Numbered from the stretch's first letter, positions 42,346 to 53,655 are shown. The stretch is 64,000 bases of DNA from Shinisaurus crocodilurus (GCA_021292165.1 CM037879.1:161557886-161621885), one strand, 5' to 3'. Translations and numbers: made by a program. The notes: generated by a model from the letters alone, not told the origin.

Positions 42346-43172
42346 TATCTTATATTTATATATAAATATTTTGGGGGAGAAATATAACCTTGTCCCAAGA
42401 GGTGGGGGGTGCACAGTGTTTATGTTGTATTTTTGTTTTATTCATTATTAGTTGTATGAATGGTAAAATTCAATAAAAAATATTTTTTTTAAAAAAAACA
42501 ATATTAAAAACAACCTGCAATAAAATACAAAAAATAAACTTCTAATAAAACCAATAAATAGAAGAGAAAAATAATCAACAATAAATGATATCTTACTCAT
42601 TGCAGGCCTATTCATTTATTTACCAGGCTCATAAATGCCCAGGTAAACAAATGGGTCTTAGCCTGGTGCTGAAATGTTAGTAAAGTTGGTGCCAGGTATA
42701 TCTCCTTGGGCGATGGCATTCCAACTCAGGCACCACCATAGAGAAGAACCTATCTTGTGTTTCCACTTGATGGACTTCGCAGTGGTGGGACAATGAGACA
42801 ATCCTCCCTCACAAATCTTAAGATTACGGGCAGGCTGGTACAGGGAAAGATGTTCCTTCAGGTACCCGAGTCCTACGTAGTTTAAGGCTTTGTAGGTCAA
42901 TACCAGCACCTTCAAATCAGCCTGGAAACAGATAGGCAACCAATGCAGCTTTTTCAGGATTGGTGTTCTATGATCCCTGGCAGCTGCTCCTGACGGCATC
43001 CTACCTGCTGCATTTTGTACCAACTATAATTTCTGGATCATCTTTAAGGACAATCCTACATAAAGCACATTACAATAATCCAAATAAGAGATTGCAGAGC
43101 ATGGGTCACTGTGGTTACCTCTGTCAGGAACAGCCATAGTTGGCATACCAGCCAAAGCTGGGCAAAGGCACT

Positions 43173-43346
43173 CATAGATTTCATAGATCATAGAGTTGGA
43201 AGGAGCCTACAAGGCTATTGAGTCCAACCCCCTGCTCAATGCAGGAAACTAGAGGAGGGGTCTCCCATCCAAGTAATAACCAGGCTTGACCCTGCTTAGC
43301 TTTCCACACTCAGACAAGCTAAGCCAGCGTAAGCCACAGGCCTGTA
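43173..43346 (-). mobile_element. 5S-rRNA-headed SINE inside the L2-like LINE
   Basis: Minus-strand full-length copy: GGCCTGTGGCTTACGCTGGC, AAGCTAAGCAGGGTCAAGCC and the CR1-type tail, ending ATCTATGAAATCTATGAG. Confidence 0.87.
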
Positions 43347-43550
43347 TTCCATACCATTGAGGTCACCTGGTCAAGCTGGATCAGTACACACGTGTTCTTT
43401 CAGGGGAAGTGCAACCCCATCCAGAACAGGGCCATCTACCCAATTCTCAGACCCAGTGACTGTCCACCCAAAGGACCTCCATCTTGTTAGGATTCAATCT
43501 AACTTTCTTCCTCTAACTTTGCTTCATCTGGCACGAAATGGTTATTTTAA

Positions 43551-43586
43551 AACACACACACACACACACTCACACACACACACACC
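43551..43586. repeat. (CA)n microsatellite
   Basis: CA run with one CT interruption. Confidence 0.95.
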
Positions 43587-43649
43587 ACAGTACCCCAGTT
43601 CAGGGAGACAAGGGGACATAATGCAGGTGAATGCCAAAAATATGTGACA

Positions 43650-43880
43650 TATATATTTATACCCCGCCTTTTTTCCTGAAAGGAACCCAAGGCGGCTTAC
43701 ATAATCCTCCTCCTCCTCCTCTCCATTTTATCCTCACAGCAACCCTGTGAGTTAGGTTAGGCTGAGAGTCAGTGACTGGCCCAAAGTCACCCACTGAGTT
43801 TCATGGCTGAGTGGGGACTAGAACCCGGATCTCCGGGGTCCCAGTCCAACACTCTCACCACTACGCCACACTGGCTCAGA
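43650..43880 (-). mobile_element. tRNA-headed SINE, full length, L2-like tail
   Basis: On the minus strand the head GAGCCAGTGTGGCGTAGTGG (A box in TGGCGTAGTGG) and GATCCGGGTTCTAGTCCCC (B box) is tRNA-like. The body is GGGTGACTTTGGGCCAGTC, CTAACTCACAGGGTTGCTG, and the tail GCCGCCTTGGGTTCC...AAAAAAGGCGGGGTATAAAT. This is the only copy here with both Pol III boxes. Confidence 0.85.
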
Positions 43881-44154
43881 CATAAGTTTTCTTTATTCAG
43901 TTATTTTAATTATTATTATTATTATTGTCTTGGTAACCCAACCAGCTGACAGATTTTGTTCCATTACTGGGAAGAACATGCTTTTCATGGGAAGGGGTGC
44001 TTTTTTGAAAGATGAGCTGACTGTGAAGACTGATAGGATCAAAATCCTTATACAGACACAGTAGCATGTGTTGTCAGAACATCACTTTAATGTTTTTTAT
44101 ACTGATAAATAATTAAAATTATTTACTGATGATGATTAAATATGATTGATTGAT

Positions 44155-44260
44155 TTAAAATCTGCACCACCCTTCTCTAAAATCGGTTCCTTAGCGGTTT
44201 ACACAATTAAAATGTCACGACAGTAAAAATACATATAAAATCATTATGAGCACACTGTGT
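44155..44260 (-). mobile_element. L2-like 3' end fragment
   Basis: Contains GATTTAAAATCTGCACCACC and TTAGCGGTTTACACAATTAA, a diverged form of the L2-like tail on the minus strand. Confidence 0.4.
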
Positions 44261-44339
44261 CTTTTTCCCCAAAGCATCAATAGTGTTTGTATGTCATAGT
44301 TTCTGACTGAATTTATCTAAAAGGCAGAGGTAGTGATTA

Positions 44340-45600
44340 CACTCTAGTTATTTATTTCAGAACATTTCTATATTGCTTTTCTTTTTTAAAAAAATTAAAA
44401 ATCCCCAAACGGTTCACATGGTAAAAACAGAAAATACCATAAAACCAATCAATAAAACCATAATAAAACAAAATCTCATAATAACCAGGGATAACTGGCA
44501 ATGCTAACAGTCAGGAAAAGCAACTGAAACAGTGCAAATGTCTCTTAAGTTGTTGGCGAAAACACATGACACTAGGAATCTGCCTGATCTCAATGGGGAG
44601 ATCATTCCATTTGTTTGGCGCCACAATAGAAAAGGCCCTCCTCTGCACTATGGCCAAACAAACATAAATAGGCAATGAGCAAGGCCTCTGACCCAGAATG
44701 TAAAGACTGAGGCGGTCTATATGGGAGATGGTGGTCTCTCAGATAACTTGGTCCTGAGCTGTTTATAGTCTTATAAGCCAACAGTAACACCTTGAACATG
44801 ACTTGGTAGCAAATTGGCAGCCGGTGCAAAGCTTTCAGCACAGGGCATCATATGTGTGCAGTAGGAACCCCACTAAGCAATCTAGCTGCTGCGTTCTGTG
44901 CTACCTGCAGCTTCCAAGCCCATCTCAAGGGTAACCCTACATAAAACACATTACAATCATCCAATCTTGAGGTCACCAGTGCATGGATCATTGTGGCGGA
45001 GCTATCCCTGTCCAGTAATGGTTGTAGTTGTTATACCAGCCAAAGCTCTTTGCCACCGAGGCCATTTGGGCTTTGACTGTCAGAGATGAATCCCAGAGCA
45101 TCCTGCAGACTATGTCCCTGTTGGGGGAGTTCAACCCCATCCAAGACAGGCAAATTACCCAACTCACAGACCTTGGAACTGCCCACTGACAGCCTCTGTC
45201 TTACCAGGATTCAATTTTAGTTTATTGGCCCTCATCCAGCCTACCACTGCATCCAGGCACTGGTCCAGGTCGTGTATGGCCACACCTGACTCAGATGTAA
45301 CAGAGAAATAGAGCTGGGTGTCATCTGCATACAGATGACACCAAGCTCGCCCCAAATCCCCTAACCCAACAGCTTCACTCCACAGTACAATTGCCAAGGA
45401 GCCAAGAGACAAACCCCAATGCTACTCTCTGGAACTGGTCCCACAGGTAGGAATGGAACCCCTCCAATACAGTGCCCCATATTCCAACCTCACAGAGCCA
45501 GTCCAGGAGAATACCATGGCCAATGGTATCCAAAGCCACTGAGAGATCAAGGAGAAGTAATAGGGTCGCACTCCCCCTGTCCCTCTCCCTGGTCATAGGT
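44340..45600 (-). mobile_element. L2-like LINE, second copy, decayed
   Basis: Minus-strand order: LLLLLDLSVALDTIGHGILL (45,500-45,590, containing the first RT Asp), HLYADDTQLYFSVTSESG (YADD at about 45,320), MRANKLKLNPGKTEA (45,190-45,230), then untranslated-like sequence to 44,850. This is followed by LHRLPICYQVMFKVLLLAYK (44,780-44,835), RT-proximal homology arranged with deletions. The 3' tail is near 44,340-44,470. Stops and frameshifts are frequent. The catalytic YADD survives but no full ORF does. Confidence 0.75.
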
Positions 45601-45975
45601 GAACCTGCTTCTGTGACATTTAAAAGTGCATTCTCTACTGGTAAGTGTACTACTTTCAGAATGTCTCGGACCTATTTCTTTTCTTGGTCTTAATATCACA
45701 ATTTGTCATGACCTTTTCCTGTGATGTCATATCCATACACTTGAAAAGTTGGAATAAGATTTCCATAAGGCTTCTCAAGGCTACTTATTAGAGTTTTTGT
45801 TCATACGTACAGGTACCACAGTACAAAATACACATGTATATCTCAGTTTATAAAAGGCACACACATGTAATTTCTCTCTCACACTCATTAACACGAAAGG
45901 AGGCTCCAGAGTCTTTCATGGTTGCTGCTCATATGTACCTTAAAGGTCTACAGTTGTCACAAGAACGTATTATGT

Positions 45976-46110
45976 CAGCCTTCCCCAATCTGGTGTCCTC
46001 CAGATGTTTTGGACTTCAACCCCATGAGACCTAGCCAGCATGGACACTGGTCAGGAATGCTAGGAATTGTAGTCCAAAACATCTGGAGAGTACTTGGTTT
46101 GGGAAGGCTG
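45976..46110. mobile_element. Foldback MITE (AGATGTTTTGG family), best copy
   Basis: Left arm CAGCCTTCCCCAATCTGGTG, CCTCCAGATGTTTTGGACT; right arm AGTCCAAAACATCTGGAGAG, CTTGGTTTGGGAAGGCTG. The arms pair over about 45 bp. CAG...CTG ends suggest hAT, but I could not confirm an 8-bp duplication. Confidence 0.78.
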
Positions 46111-46345
46111 ATGGAATCTAATATCTGTATTGGAATACAGATCTGAAGAAGTGACCTACGGAGTAGGGCCATTTGCATAGTTGGTCCTGTGCTCTTCTTG
46201 TGACCACCAGACAGACAAAAACAAAACACTTTTTTTTAAAGAAGTTAACAAGCTACAAAACACTTTTTTAAAGGAGCTCTTCCTCTGACATTTTATTCTT
46301 GTTGGGCCACCTAAGGAATTTGACCTCAGAGTTGCATGCGGTGAG

Positions 46346-46562
46346 AAGCATGATATTATTATTATTATTTTATTTGTATCCAGGCTTTCTCCCAACACTG
46401 GGACCCAAGGCGGCTTACAGCCTTTAAAACTCACACAATTAAAGCAAAAATACAAAAATACAAAAGTTAAAAATAGAATTACATTGTCAATAATAATAAA
46501 ATTATTTTTATACACACACACACACATACACACACACACTCATTCATTCATTCATTCATTCA
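46346..46562. repeat. L2-like tail fragment with (CA)n and (ATTC)n
   Basis: ACCCAAGGCGGCTTACAGCC with an upstream ATT-rich run resembles a LINE/SINE 3' tail on the minus strand. CA repeats lie at 46,512-46,540 and CATT repeats at 46,541-46,562. Confidence 0.6.
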
Positions 46563-48866
46563 TGAAAAACATGTACCCGGGTCCCAAGCCATTTAGGGTC
46601 CTGATATTGGGAGCAGGCCCTTGAACTCATACAATGCCATTCCTCTCACTGTAGGAAGAACCTTAAGATTACATGCATGTTAAACACAGGACCTCCTGGT
46701 CTTGCTAATTAACTTCTAAATGTGGTGAGGGGAGTAGGGGAGTGAGCCCACAAGTTTGAGACCAGCTTTCAGTCTCATCCCAGGGACCAAGTACCATTTC
46801 AACAGGCCCTGTGTACTCCCTTTCTTTGTGGGCATGTTCTAGCAGCCTAATTTGAAGGTAAATTCCGCTCCTCAAATTGGCCATGTGGTTATTTTATTGG
46901 AATGTTTTTGACCTGCTGTTTCAAAGGCCTGCAACTTCCAGCAGTTTCTGAAACATGAAAGAAATGCAAACTGTTGAGTGCCACTGTGGAGAAAAGGATG
47001 GAAATGTTGACTTTGTAATGACAGCTGTCGTACAAAGTTTATTTTTAACGCACTTCCTTACCCATTGAGTGTTTCATCTTCAAGGAGAGATGGGACACAG
47101 TGACCACAAGATTACTGGCAAACTGCCATTGTAATTATCTGTAGACAATATCTGTCTGACAGTATAATACTCCTAATAATTCAATTAATCAAAACAATAA
47201 ACAAGGGATAAATGTAGGAACTAGGAAAGAAAAATAACTGATATACTTGCTCTCATGGAAGCTGAATAGTTGCATGGTAAGCCAATCTTCATTTGTGTTT
47301 TCCCATCTGGCCAAGTCTGAATATTGGTGATATGAGCAGAATCTTTCAATGGGCGCTTTTTGCTTTTAATCTTTCTAAAGGAACCATTGCTTTTCTGTTT
47401 CTAGCATTTGTAGTTATTCTAACTTCTCCATTTGTTACTTGTACAGACACAAGTAACAAAGAACAGAAGTGGTCAGTAAGAAAATGTGTGTTTTAATTAT
47501 TATTTTTTCATAATCCTTCAGCTTGATTTGACATCTCAAATATAGGCCCAATTTTATACACAGAGGTTCTTTAATTTCTGTTATTGCTGTTCTAAAATCA
47601 CTTATCCATAACTGTTGCTCTTTTTGTTGTCAGGGTCAGATTGTAAAATTATGGACAGGGCACATAACAAAATATATGTGGTGGAAAAATAAAGTTTTGA
47701 TGTTAGGGTTGAATGTATGACTTGTGTCATTGCAGGCAAATGCACTGCATTTCCCTTACTTCATGGTGTATTCTTACAGTATTCACTTTGGAATAACTTC
47801 TTCTAAACAGTTATAATTTTGTTCAGAAGATTGTTGTTATTGTTTCTTCCTTCTATGTGTGTGTTTTTGGACAAGGGTATGTATTACTTTGTTGCTTGTG
47901 TTTGCCTCCAGAGGTCTGTGAGAAATTGGTGGATGTAAACTTAGACTTGTACTTATAAAAAATAAAAAAAAAGAGGCTGAGCCTGGCCTTTTGGAGCAGA
48001 ACAACTATGAGAGGCAACAAGGGATATCCAGTTGGAGTTTCTAAACATATTTTACCATTTCCAAAATAATGCATGCTGCCTCTTGCTACGAACACTCATC
48101 ATCTTAATTCCAAATATGAAGAATTCTGCCACTGACCAGGATCATTCAGAAGGTAAACACTGAGAACCAATTGGGAAGACATTTTCTGCTCCTAGTATTT
48201 TGTCACGAGTAGTGGAACTAATAGTGTAGTTTTACTTGGCTGGTTTCTTGTTGTATCCAAATTAGAGACTGCATTTACCATACCCGTCAATGGAAGAAGA
48301 ATGAGCTTCTTCCATGATAGTGTCAAGTGTCTTGCTTTTTGCCCCAGAGCCATTACGTTTGAAGAAGCAGCGAGTCAGTTCTAACAAGACATAGGAAGAC
48401 TAGTGTGCACTATTCACAACTCATGTGAACAGAAAACTCATGTCCTCTTCCCTTCTGTGAAGTCAAATCTCAATTTTGCAATTCACTGAAGAGAGCTAGT
48501 GATCTTGCATAAGTTCACCGCTCTAATGTTACAGTGCTAGTGCAAGGAGACCACTTGTGTGAGCAAGCTGGCTCTAGTGTATCCTAGGAACACATCACTG
48601 AAGATCACATACTGCACGGCTGTTTGACAGTCAACAAAACTAAGTGTTTGGCAACTTGCTTGAGAAATAATACTGCATAAAGAAATGTTGATGTCTAGTC
48701 ATTTAAATGACACTAATCCTGTTTAAATTCAGAATTCCAGTTTCCAAGTAGAAGGGTCACAGATTAACATTTCCAGAACAAAGGATACAGCAAATTAATA
48801 CATTTAACAAATTATCTACTCTCCCTCTAAGGTAAATTCTCCATTTAAAAATATACTCCTACTAAT
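46563..48866. other. No recognisable gene or repeat
   Basis: The open frame 47,293-47,496 has a hydrophobic stretch but no family match that I know. Possibly single-copy DNA. Confidence 0.45.
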
Positions 48867-48874
48867 GGGAGAGT

Positions 48875-49382
48875 CAGGGCCGGCGCTACTGCTAGGCAGA
48901 CCCAGGCGGCTGCCTAGAGCGCGTGGCGGAAGAGGGCGCAGAAACGCTGCACTCCTTCCTCGCTGCCGGCGCACTCCTGCCCCTCCTGCCGCCTCCGCCA
49001 CGCCTCCCCGCCCGCTGCTGCCGCCGCTACCGCTCCACCTCCCCCCCGCGCGCCCGCCCGCCAGCCACCTACCTACCTTCGGGTCGTTTCCGGAGCCCCG
49101 CCGGCGTTGTTTTGGTGGGAGGAACCAGGGCAACAGGGCTTAAACAGCCCTGTGCCCTGGTTTCCCCGGCAAAAAAAAAAAGCGCGGGGGTCCCGTCGCG
49201 TTGGAGGCGGTGGTGGCGGCGGCGGCAGCAGCAGCCAGCAGCGGGGGGGAAGGTAGGTGGTGGCGGCGGCGCGGGAGGGTTGCAGAGCAGGGCTGCTTTG
49301 CTCTGGAGCCCCCCCCGGCACGAGAGGGGGGGCGCTAAATATAATTTGGCCTAGGGCGCCAAACAGCCCTGCACCGGTCCTG
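48875..49382. mobile_element. GC-rich hAT-type MITE, 508 bp, with perfect 8-bp TSD
   Basis: Ends CAGGGCCGGCGC and GCACCGGTCCTG are inverted with mismatches. Subterminal GCTAGGC...GCCTAGAGCGCG and GCCTAGGGCGCC blocks support the pairing. The exact duplication GGGAGAGT lies at 48,867-48,874 and 49,383-49,390. The inside is CpG-rich with CCG/GGC repeats and contains the hairpin AACCAGGGCAACAGGGCT / AGCCCTGTGCCCTGGTT (49,125-49,163). Open frames inside are products of the composition. No transposase. Confidence 0.93.
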
Positions 49383-49390
49383 GGGAGAGT

Positions 49391-49779
49391 ACAGTTGAGA
49401 GAGTGCTCAGAAAATCTGGTCAGCCCATCCAGTCTAAAGACTGAGTTACAGTGCAATCCTAAAACAGAAATCTGCTTTCTGGAGGAGGTTAGGATGAGGT
49501 GGTAGGTAGGCCCACCTCAAGCGGAAAATGTACTCTGCAAGTGGATCCCCTCTGCCTACCGGACTAGAGATCTGTGGCCAGATCTGCCCTACTAGGATGG
49601 AGTAACTGGTGGAGGGGCGAAAAAGGAGACATGGTTTGGGTGGGACATGGACAGAGAGCAGTTACACTACACCAAAACACCCTCCATTCCATGGCCATGT
49701 CCACTTAGAAAAATCTAAGTTAACACACATTGAAAAATGATACTTCAACTTTTCTAATAAAGGCTGCTTGATTGGGAAA
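49391..49779. other. No recognisable gene
   Basis: CAGTGCAATCCTAAAACAG at 49,449 resembles the end of the GCAATCCTA-type MITEs, but I see no matching right end. Confidence 0.4.
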
Positions 49780-50470
49780 TTTTTGTTTGATTATAAAGAG
49801 GTTGCAAAATGAATGGCAGTTAAGTTTTCAAAGAAAGTTAGAGAAGGATTTAGGATTGGCATTATCGTTAAAGTTTGGGAATGGATTGGCAAAAATATTG
49901 TAAAAAGTAGAATTGCATTGAATTTGAAGCAAACTTACTTTAAAACACTGCATCAGTTCTATTTGATACCATACAAAATTAAGAAAATTTACAGCTGACA
50001 ACATGATAAATGTTGGACACGTAGCTCCCAAGGCACCGATTATATGCATATATTTTTGCATTGTATGAAATTAGACCTTACTGGAATTTGGTCTTCATTT
50101 ATATTGAGCAGATAACAGGATGTAGGCTTCTGAAGGATTCTTAGGATTCTTCTTAATTATTTAAAGGATTGTGTGTAAAAAGAGGATTTGGAGTTGGTTA
50201 TTAATCTCTTAGCAGCAGCAAAAATCTCAATTGCTCCATTTTAAAGAAAGGGAATTGCTACTTCCTTGTCCGGTTGGGTGTTTTTTTTAGGATTGTGGAT
50301 GTTGCCATAATGATGAAGTTAACTTATTATGTAAAAGTGAGAGAAGACCAAATGTTTGAAAACAGGTTTATTGAGATGGGGTGTCTTTGTGTGTTTTTTT
50401 AATGAAGAATTTGGTGGTAATGTCCATCCTTATTCTTTGTTCTCTTTTATTTGAATTTCTGTTGAAGGAT
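49780..50470 (+). pseudogene. L1 ORF2 C-terminal relic
   Basis: Reads KTYFKTLHQFYLIPYKIKKI (49,915-49,995), then across a stop the region equivalent to CWRCG...MHMFWHC (CACGTAGCTCCCAAGGCACC context), then LVINLLAAAKISIAPF-like sequence at 50,190-50,240. This order matches the L1 ORF2 C-terminus at 41,780-42,150, but it is much more diverged. An old L1 of a different subfamily. Confidence 0.65.
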
Positions 50471-50471
50471 T

Positions 50472-50680
50472 TTATTATTTTATTATATTTATACCCTGCC
50501 TTTTTTCCTGCAAGGAACCCAAGGCGGCTTACATAATCCTCCTCCTCTTCCTCCTCCTCCTCTCCATTTTATCCTCACAACAACCCTGTGAGGTAGGTTA
50601 GGCTGAGAGTCAGTGACTGGCCCAAAGTCACCCAGTGAGATTCATGGCCAAGCGGGGACTAGAACTCGGATCTCTCTGTA
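50472..50680 (-). mobile_element. tRNA-headed SINE, 5'-truncated
   Basis: Minus strand: GAGTTCTAGTCCCCGCTTGG, GGTGACTTTGGGCCAGTC, CTAACCTACCTCACAGGGTT, a GGAGGA-rich stretch, then GCCGCCTTGGGTTCCTTGC and GGCAGGGTATAAATATAATA. Confidence 0.82.
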
Positions 50681-50759
50681 AAAGAGAGAGAGAGAATAAT
50701 CACAAGTTATTCCAGGGCAAGAGCTGGCATAACTACCCCTTCTCCCAAATTGAGTTTGA

Positions 50760-51081
50760 TGGGAGGGGGGAAAGGCTGGTGCCCATTGAGGTTGGTGGGG
50801 CGGAGAGCAGGGCCACCAGAGACGGAGCCAAGGGGTGATGGAGGCGGAGCTGGCTTTTGAATCCCCAGCAGCCAGCAACCCATTCCATAGAAAGGGGAAA
50901 CTGTGACACATGAATTTTAAGTTCATAAGTGCAAAGCAGGGGGTGAGGAATTCACACAGCCAAACGAAAGCTCTCCTTTGAACCCACATTCTCCTGTTCC
51001 AGTAACAATTCCTATTGCACAGAGAGTCCAGTGACTTTATGTTCATGATGCAAAGGGGGGGGGCAATTCACACAGCCTCTT

Positions 51082-51131
<50 letters not shown>

Positions 51132-51230
51132 GATCCACATAGCAAAGCAACCCTTAGAACACAGCAACAAGTTCACAGAACACCCCAAAATGCATGCTTT
51201 TGCATGTCCACTGCAAAGCAGCCCCCAGAC
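50760..51230. repeat. Unclassified dispersed repeat with TCA core, copy D
   Basis: GGCTGGTGCCCATTGAGGTT, GAATCCCCAGCAGCCAGCAA, CCACATTCTCCTGTTCCAGT, GAGAGTCCAGTGACTTTATG, a (CAT)n run at 51,080-51,130, then TTAGAACACAGCAACAAGTT. This copy links both halves seen separately at 13,740-14,160 and 14,400-14,710, and so gives the fullest view of the family. Confidence 0.7.
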
Positions 51231-51489
51231 CTGCATGCATGCTCAGAAGTAACCGTGAGAGGCAGCACAATACAAAAATCCAGTCTATGCATATATATTA
51301 AAAAGTAGGAAGGTCTGGATTACTCAGGAGTAAGCAAGGCCAGCAAGCTCTGAGCATATCTCTTTGCATGTAATAACAATGATGATTATTTCCTGGACAT
51401 AGTACAACATGTTCTTTAAAAAGCAATCCAAAAACAAAAAAGAAGGAAAGGGACGGGAAATTGGCTTATTGCTGTACCAAATTAACCTA
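51231..51489. other. No recognisable gene
   Basis: AT-rich sequence with an A-rich stretch at 51,413-51,455. Confidence 0.45.
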
Positions 51490-51519
51490 TTAGGGTGCAA
51501 TCCTATGGGTTGTACCCTT

Positions 51520-51559
51520 GATGCTCATAAGCCTCTGAACTCAGAGGCTTATGAGCATC
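51520..51559. repeat. Perfect hairpin, 19-bp arms
   Basis: GATGCTCATAAGCCTCTGA and its exact complement TCAGAGGCTTATGAGCATC, separated by AC. Part of the MITE at 51,490-52,640. Confidence 0.95.
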
Positions 51560-51797
51560 CTCTGCAGAGTGGGGGAAGCAGCGGAGACGATATCCGCCTC
51601 CCTGCTGCTCCTGCTCTGCAAGTCAGCTAGACGGTCCGTTTTGGCTGTCTAGCTGTGGTGCTAGGGATGGGGAGGGAAAGAGGCTGGAGCGCTGCCAGGA
51701 AACCTTGTATCCTGGCAGCCCCAGTCTCGTCTCCTCCCCGCCCCCTTTCCCTGTCTCTGAGGTTGATTTTCTGACCTCTGAGAAGCAGCCGAAGCAG

Positions 51798-52479
51798 CAG
51801 GGCCGGCGCTACCGCTAGGCAAACTAGGCGGTTGCCTAGGGCGCGTGGCTGAAGAGGGCGCAGAAACGCTGCGCTCCTCTTCGCTGCCGCCGCCACGCCG
51901 CCCCCGCCGGGCCTCCCCCACGCCGCCCCACCCGCCCGCCGAAGCCACCGCCGCACCTCCCCCGCCCGCCGAAGCCGCCCAAGTGCCTTCCCCGCCCGCC
52001 GAAGCTGCCGAAGCCACTGCCGCACCTCCCCCGCCCGCCGAAGCCGCCGCCGCACCTCCCCCGCCTGCCGAAGCCGCCGCCGCACCTCCCCCGCCCGCCG
52101 AAGCTGCCCCCCTCCCCCGCGCCTCTCCCCTCCCCCCACTACCTACCTTCTCAGCGTCGCTTCCGGAGCCCCGCCCGCGTTGTTTTGGCGGGAGGAACCA
52201 GGGCAACAGGGCTTAAACAGCCCTGTGCCCTGGTTTCCCCGGCAAAAAAAAAAAAGCGCGGGGGTCCCATCGCGTCACTTCCTCTTCGGAGGCGGCGGCA
52301 GCAGCCAGGGCGGGGGAAGGTAGGTAGGTAGGTAGGTGGTGGTGGTGGTGGCGGTGGCGGCGGCACGGGGGGGATGTTTGCAGAGCAGGGCTGCTTTGTT
52401 CCGGAGCCCCCCCCAGCACGAGAGGGGGGGCGCAAATTTTATTTTGCCTAGGGCGCCAAACTGCCCTGCACCGGTCCTG
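51798..52479. mobile_element. GC-rich hAT-type MITE, 682 bp, with perfect 8-bp TSD
   Basis: Same family as 48,875-49,382: CAGGGCCGGCGCTACCGCT start, GCCCTGCACCGGTCCTG end, same internal AACCAGGGCAACAGGGCT hairpin (52,196-52,235). The exact duplication CGAAGCAG is at 51,790-51,797 and 52,480-52,487. It is longer than the other copy because of a minisatellite at 51,900-52,110. Confidence 0.93.
51900..52110. repeat. GC-rich minisatellite inside the hAT MITE
   Basis: Variants of CCGCACCTCCCCCGCCCGCC with GAAGCCG, unit about 30 bp, with shortened units. It explains the Pro/Ala-rich and Gly-rich open frames on both strands. Confidence 0.88.
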
Positions 52480-52640
52480 CGAAGCAGTTCTTTCCGTGCT
52501 GACTGTGAGTAAGGGGGAGGGGGATACGAGTGGGGATCCTCAGCTCTGATGTCAGAGCTCTGTCTCCAACCTCGGATCTGGGAATTCAAGGAATCCTATG
52601 CCCCCCCCCCCGATGCTGTCTAGGGGCCATAGGATTGCTC

Positions 52641-53256
52641 TACCCGCCAGTGAAAGTCTCATGAGCCCTAAAGTATTGATATTGTACTCATTGGCCAAAA
52701 ATTTCAAAAATATTACAAAGGAATATAAAAATGTACAAGTTCATAATGCTGTTCATACACACAGAAATCATTTCCTATTCCCATCTCTTCCAACATTTGG
52801 CACCAAGGAAAACTGAAGTAGTGCTTGTATATAATACAGAAGTGAAACCAGGATCAAACAATTGTTTTCCCCACAAACTTACTTGAAAGAAGCTCAATAA
52901 TGAACTTAAAAACAAACACACTATATTCTCACTCTTAACAGGAATTTTGCTTGATAGGATCTATGTGGAAGTCTATATTAAACTTTTATGTTGTAATTTT
53001 AAATGTGGACCAGAAAAATACAGCCCCACAGACTTGAGTTTCCCAAAATTATTATATTTATGGTCAGTGAGGCATGTACTTATTTCTATGATTCTATGAT
53101 TCTACCCACCTTTTAATTTTACTTCTCAGTGGGAAACTGGGTGGGAAAACTTTTTGGTGGGGATGGGGCATCCTTTAGGTACCATTTTACTTAAATCGAA
53201 TTGTCAGTGCAGCAGTTTTACAATGTTAATGTGCATTAAGTCCTTCCACAACTCTG
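52641..53256. other. No gene; isolated CR1-like tail
   Basis: CTATGATTCTATGATTCTA at 53,086-53,104 is the terminal microsatellite of CR1-tailed elements, here without a body. The rest is AT-rich. Confidence 0.5.
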
Positions 53257-53655
53257 CTGGAAACAAAGCCCTATGAGGAGAGACTGAAAGAACTGGGCAT
53301 GTTTAGCCTTCAGAAGAGGAGAGTGAGGGAAGATATGATCGCACTGTTCCAGTACTTGAAGGGTTGTCACACAGAGGAGGGCCAGGATCTCTTCTCGATC
53401 ATTCCAGTTTGCAGGACATGGAATAATGGGCTCAAGTTACAGGAACCCAGATTCCACCTAAACATCAGGAAAAATTTCCTGACTGTTAGAGCAATATGCC
53501 AATAGAACCAACTACCTAGGGAGGTGGTGGGCTCTCCCATTCTGGAGGCATTCAAGGTGCAGCTGGACAGCCATCTCTCAGGGATGCTTTGACCTGGATT
53601 CCTGCATTGAGCAGGGGGTTGGACTCGATGGCCTGGTAGGCCCCTTCCAACTCTA
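53257..53655 (+). mobile_element. CR1 LINE 3' end, inverted relative to its neighbour
   Basis: Runs CCCTATGAGGAGAGACTGAA, GGCATGTTTAGCCTTCAGAA, GAGGGCCAGGATCTCTTCTC, GGAAAAATTTCCTGACTGTT and ends GGCCCCTTCCAACTCTAG, the standard CR1 3' end. In CR1 this directly follows the sequence that ends the minus-strand RT part at 53,656, so the two pieces are contiguous parts of one element in opposite orientation. Confidence 0.85.

Larger units (their letters stand above)
40490..42496 (+). mobile_element. 5'-truncated L1 insertion, about 2.0 kb
   Basis: Flanked by an 18-bp target duplication AACAATATTAAAAACAAC (40,472-40,489 and 42,497-42,514). It ends with AATAAAAAATATTTTTTTT and an A-run. It begins inside ORF2 downstream of the RT active site. 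A 5S SINE (41,350-41,514) interrupts it. It is older than that SINE and younger than the L2-like element it entered. Confidence 0.92.
40395..43530 (-). mobile_element. L2-like LINE, interrupted by an L1 and a SINE
   Basis: On the minus strand the 5' part (43,350-43,530) and the part 42,640-43,172 carry untranslated and C-terminal RT-associated sequence. A readable block is LHWLPICFQADLKVLVLTYK with QNAAGRM before it, the usual end of L2-type ORF2. The 3' tail lies at 40,395-40,489, beyond the inserted L1 (40,490-42,496). A 5S SINE splits it at 43,173-43,346. Multiple lesions; dead. Confidence 0.75.
51490..52640. mobile_element. GCAATCCTATGG-type MITE carrying a hAT insertion
   Basis: Left end AGGGTGCAATCCTATGGG; right end GGGGCCATAGGATTGC near 52,622-52,638 is its inverse. 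The outer element (about 470 bp without the insert) contains a perfect hairpin at 51,520-51,559 and is split by the hAT MITE 51,798-52,479. Confidence 0.6.

Noticed and set aside
47293..47496. 67-codon frame with a hydrophobic stretch
   Set aside because: Too short and without family resemblance; chance frame more likely.
48816..49505. Pro/Arg/Gly-rich frames on both strands
   Set aside because: GC-rich interior of a hAT MITE bounded by an 8-bp duplication; no protein domain.
51627..52589. Pro/Ala-rich and Gly/Arg-rich frames up to 181 codons
   Set aside because: Products of the GC minisatellite and MITE composition; the frames cross the element boundaries.
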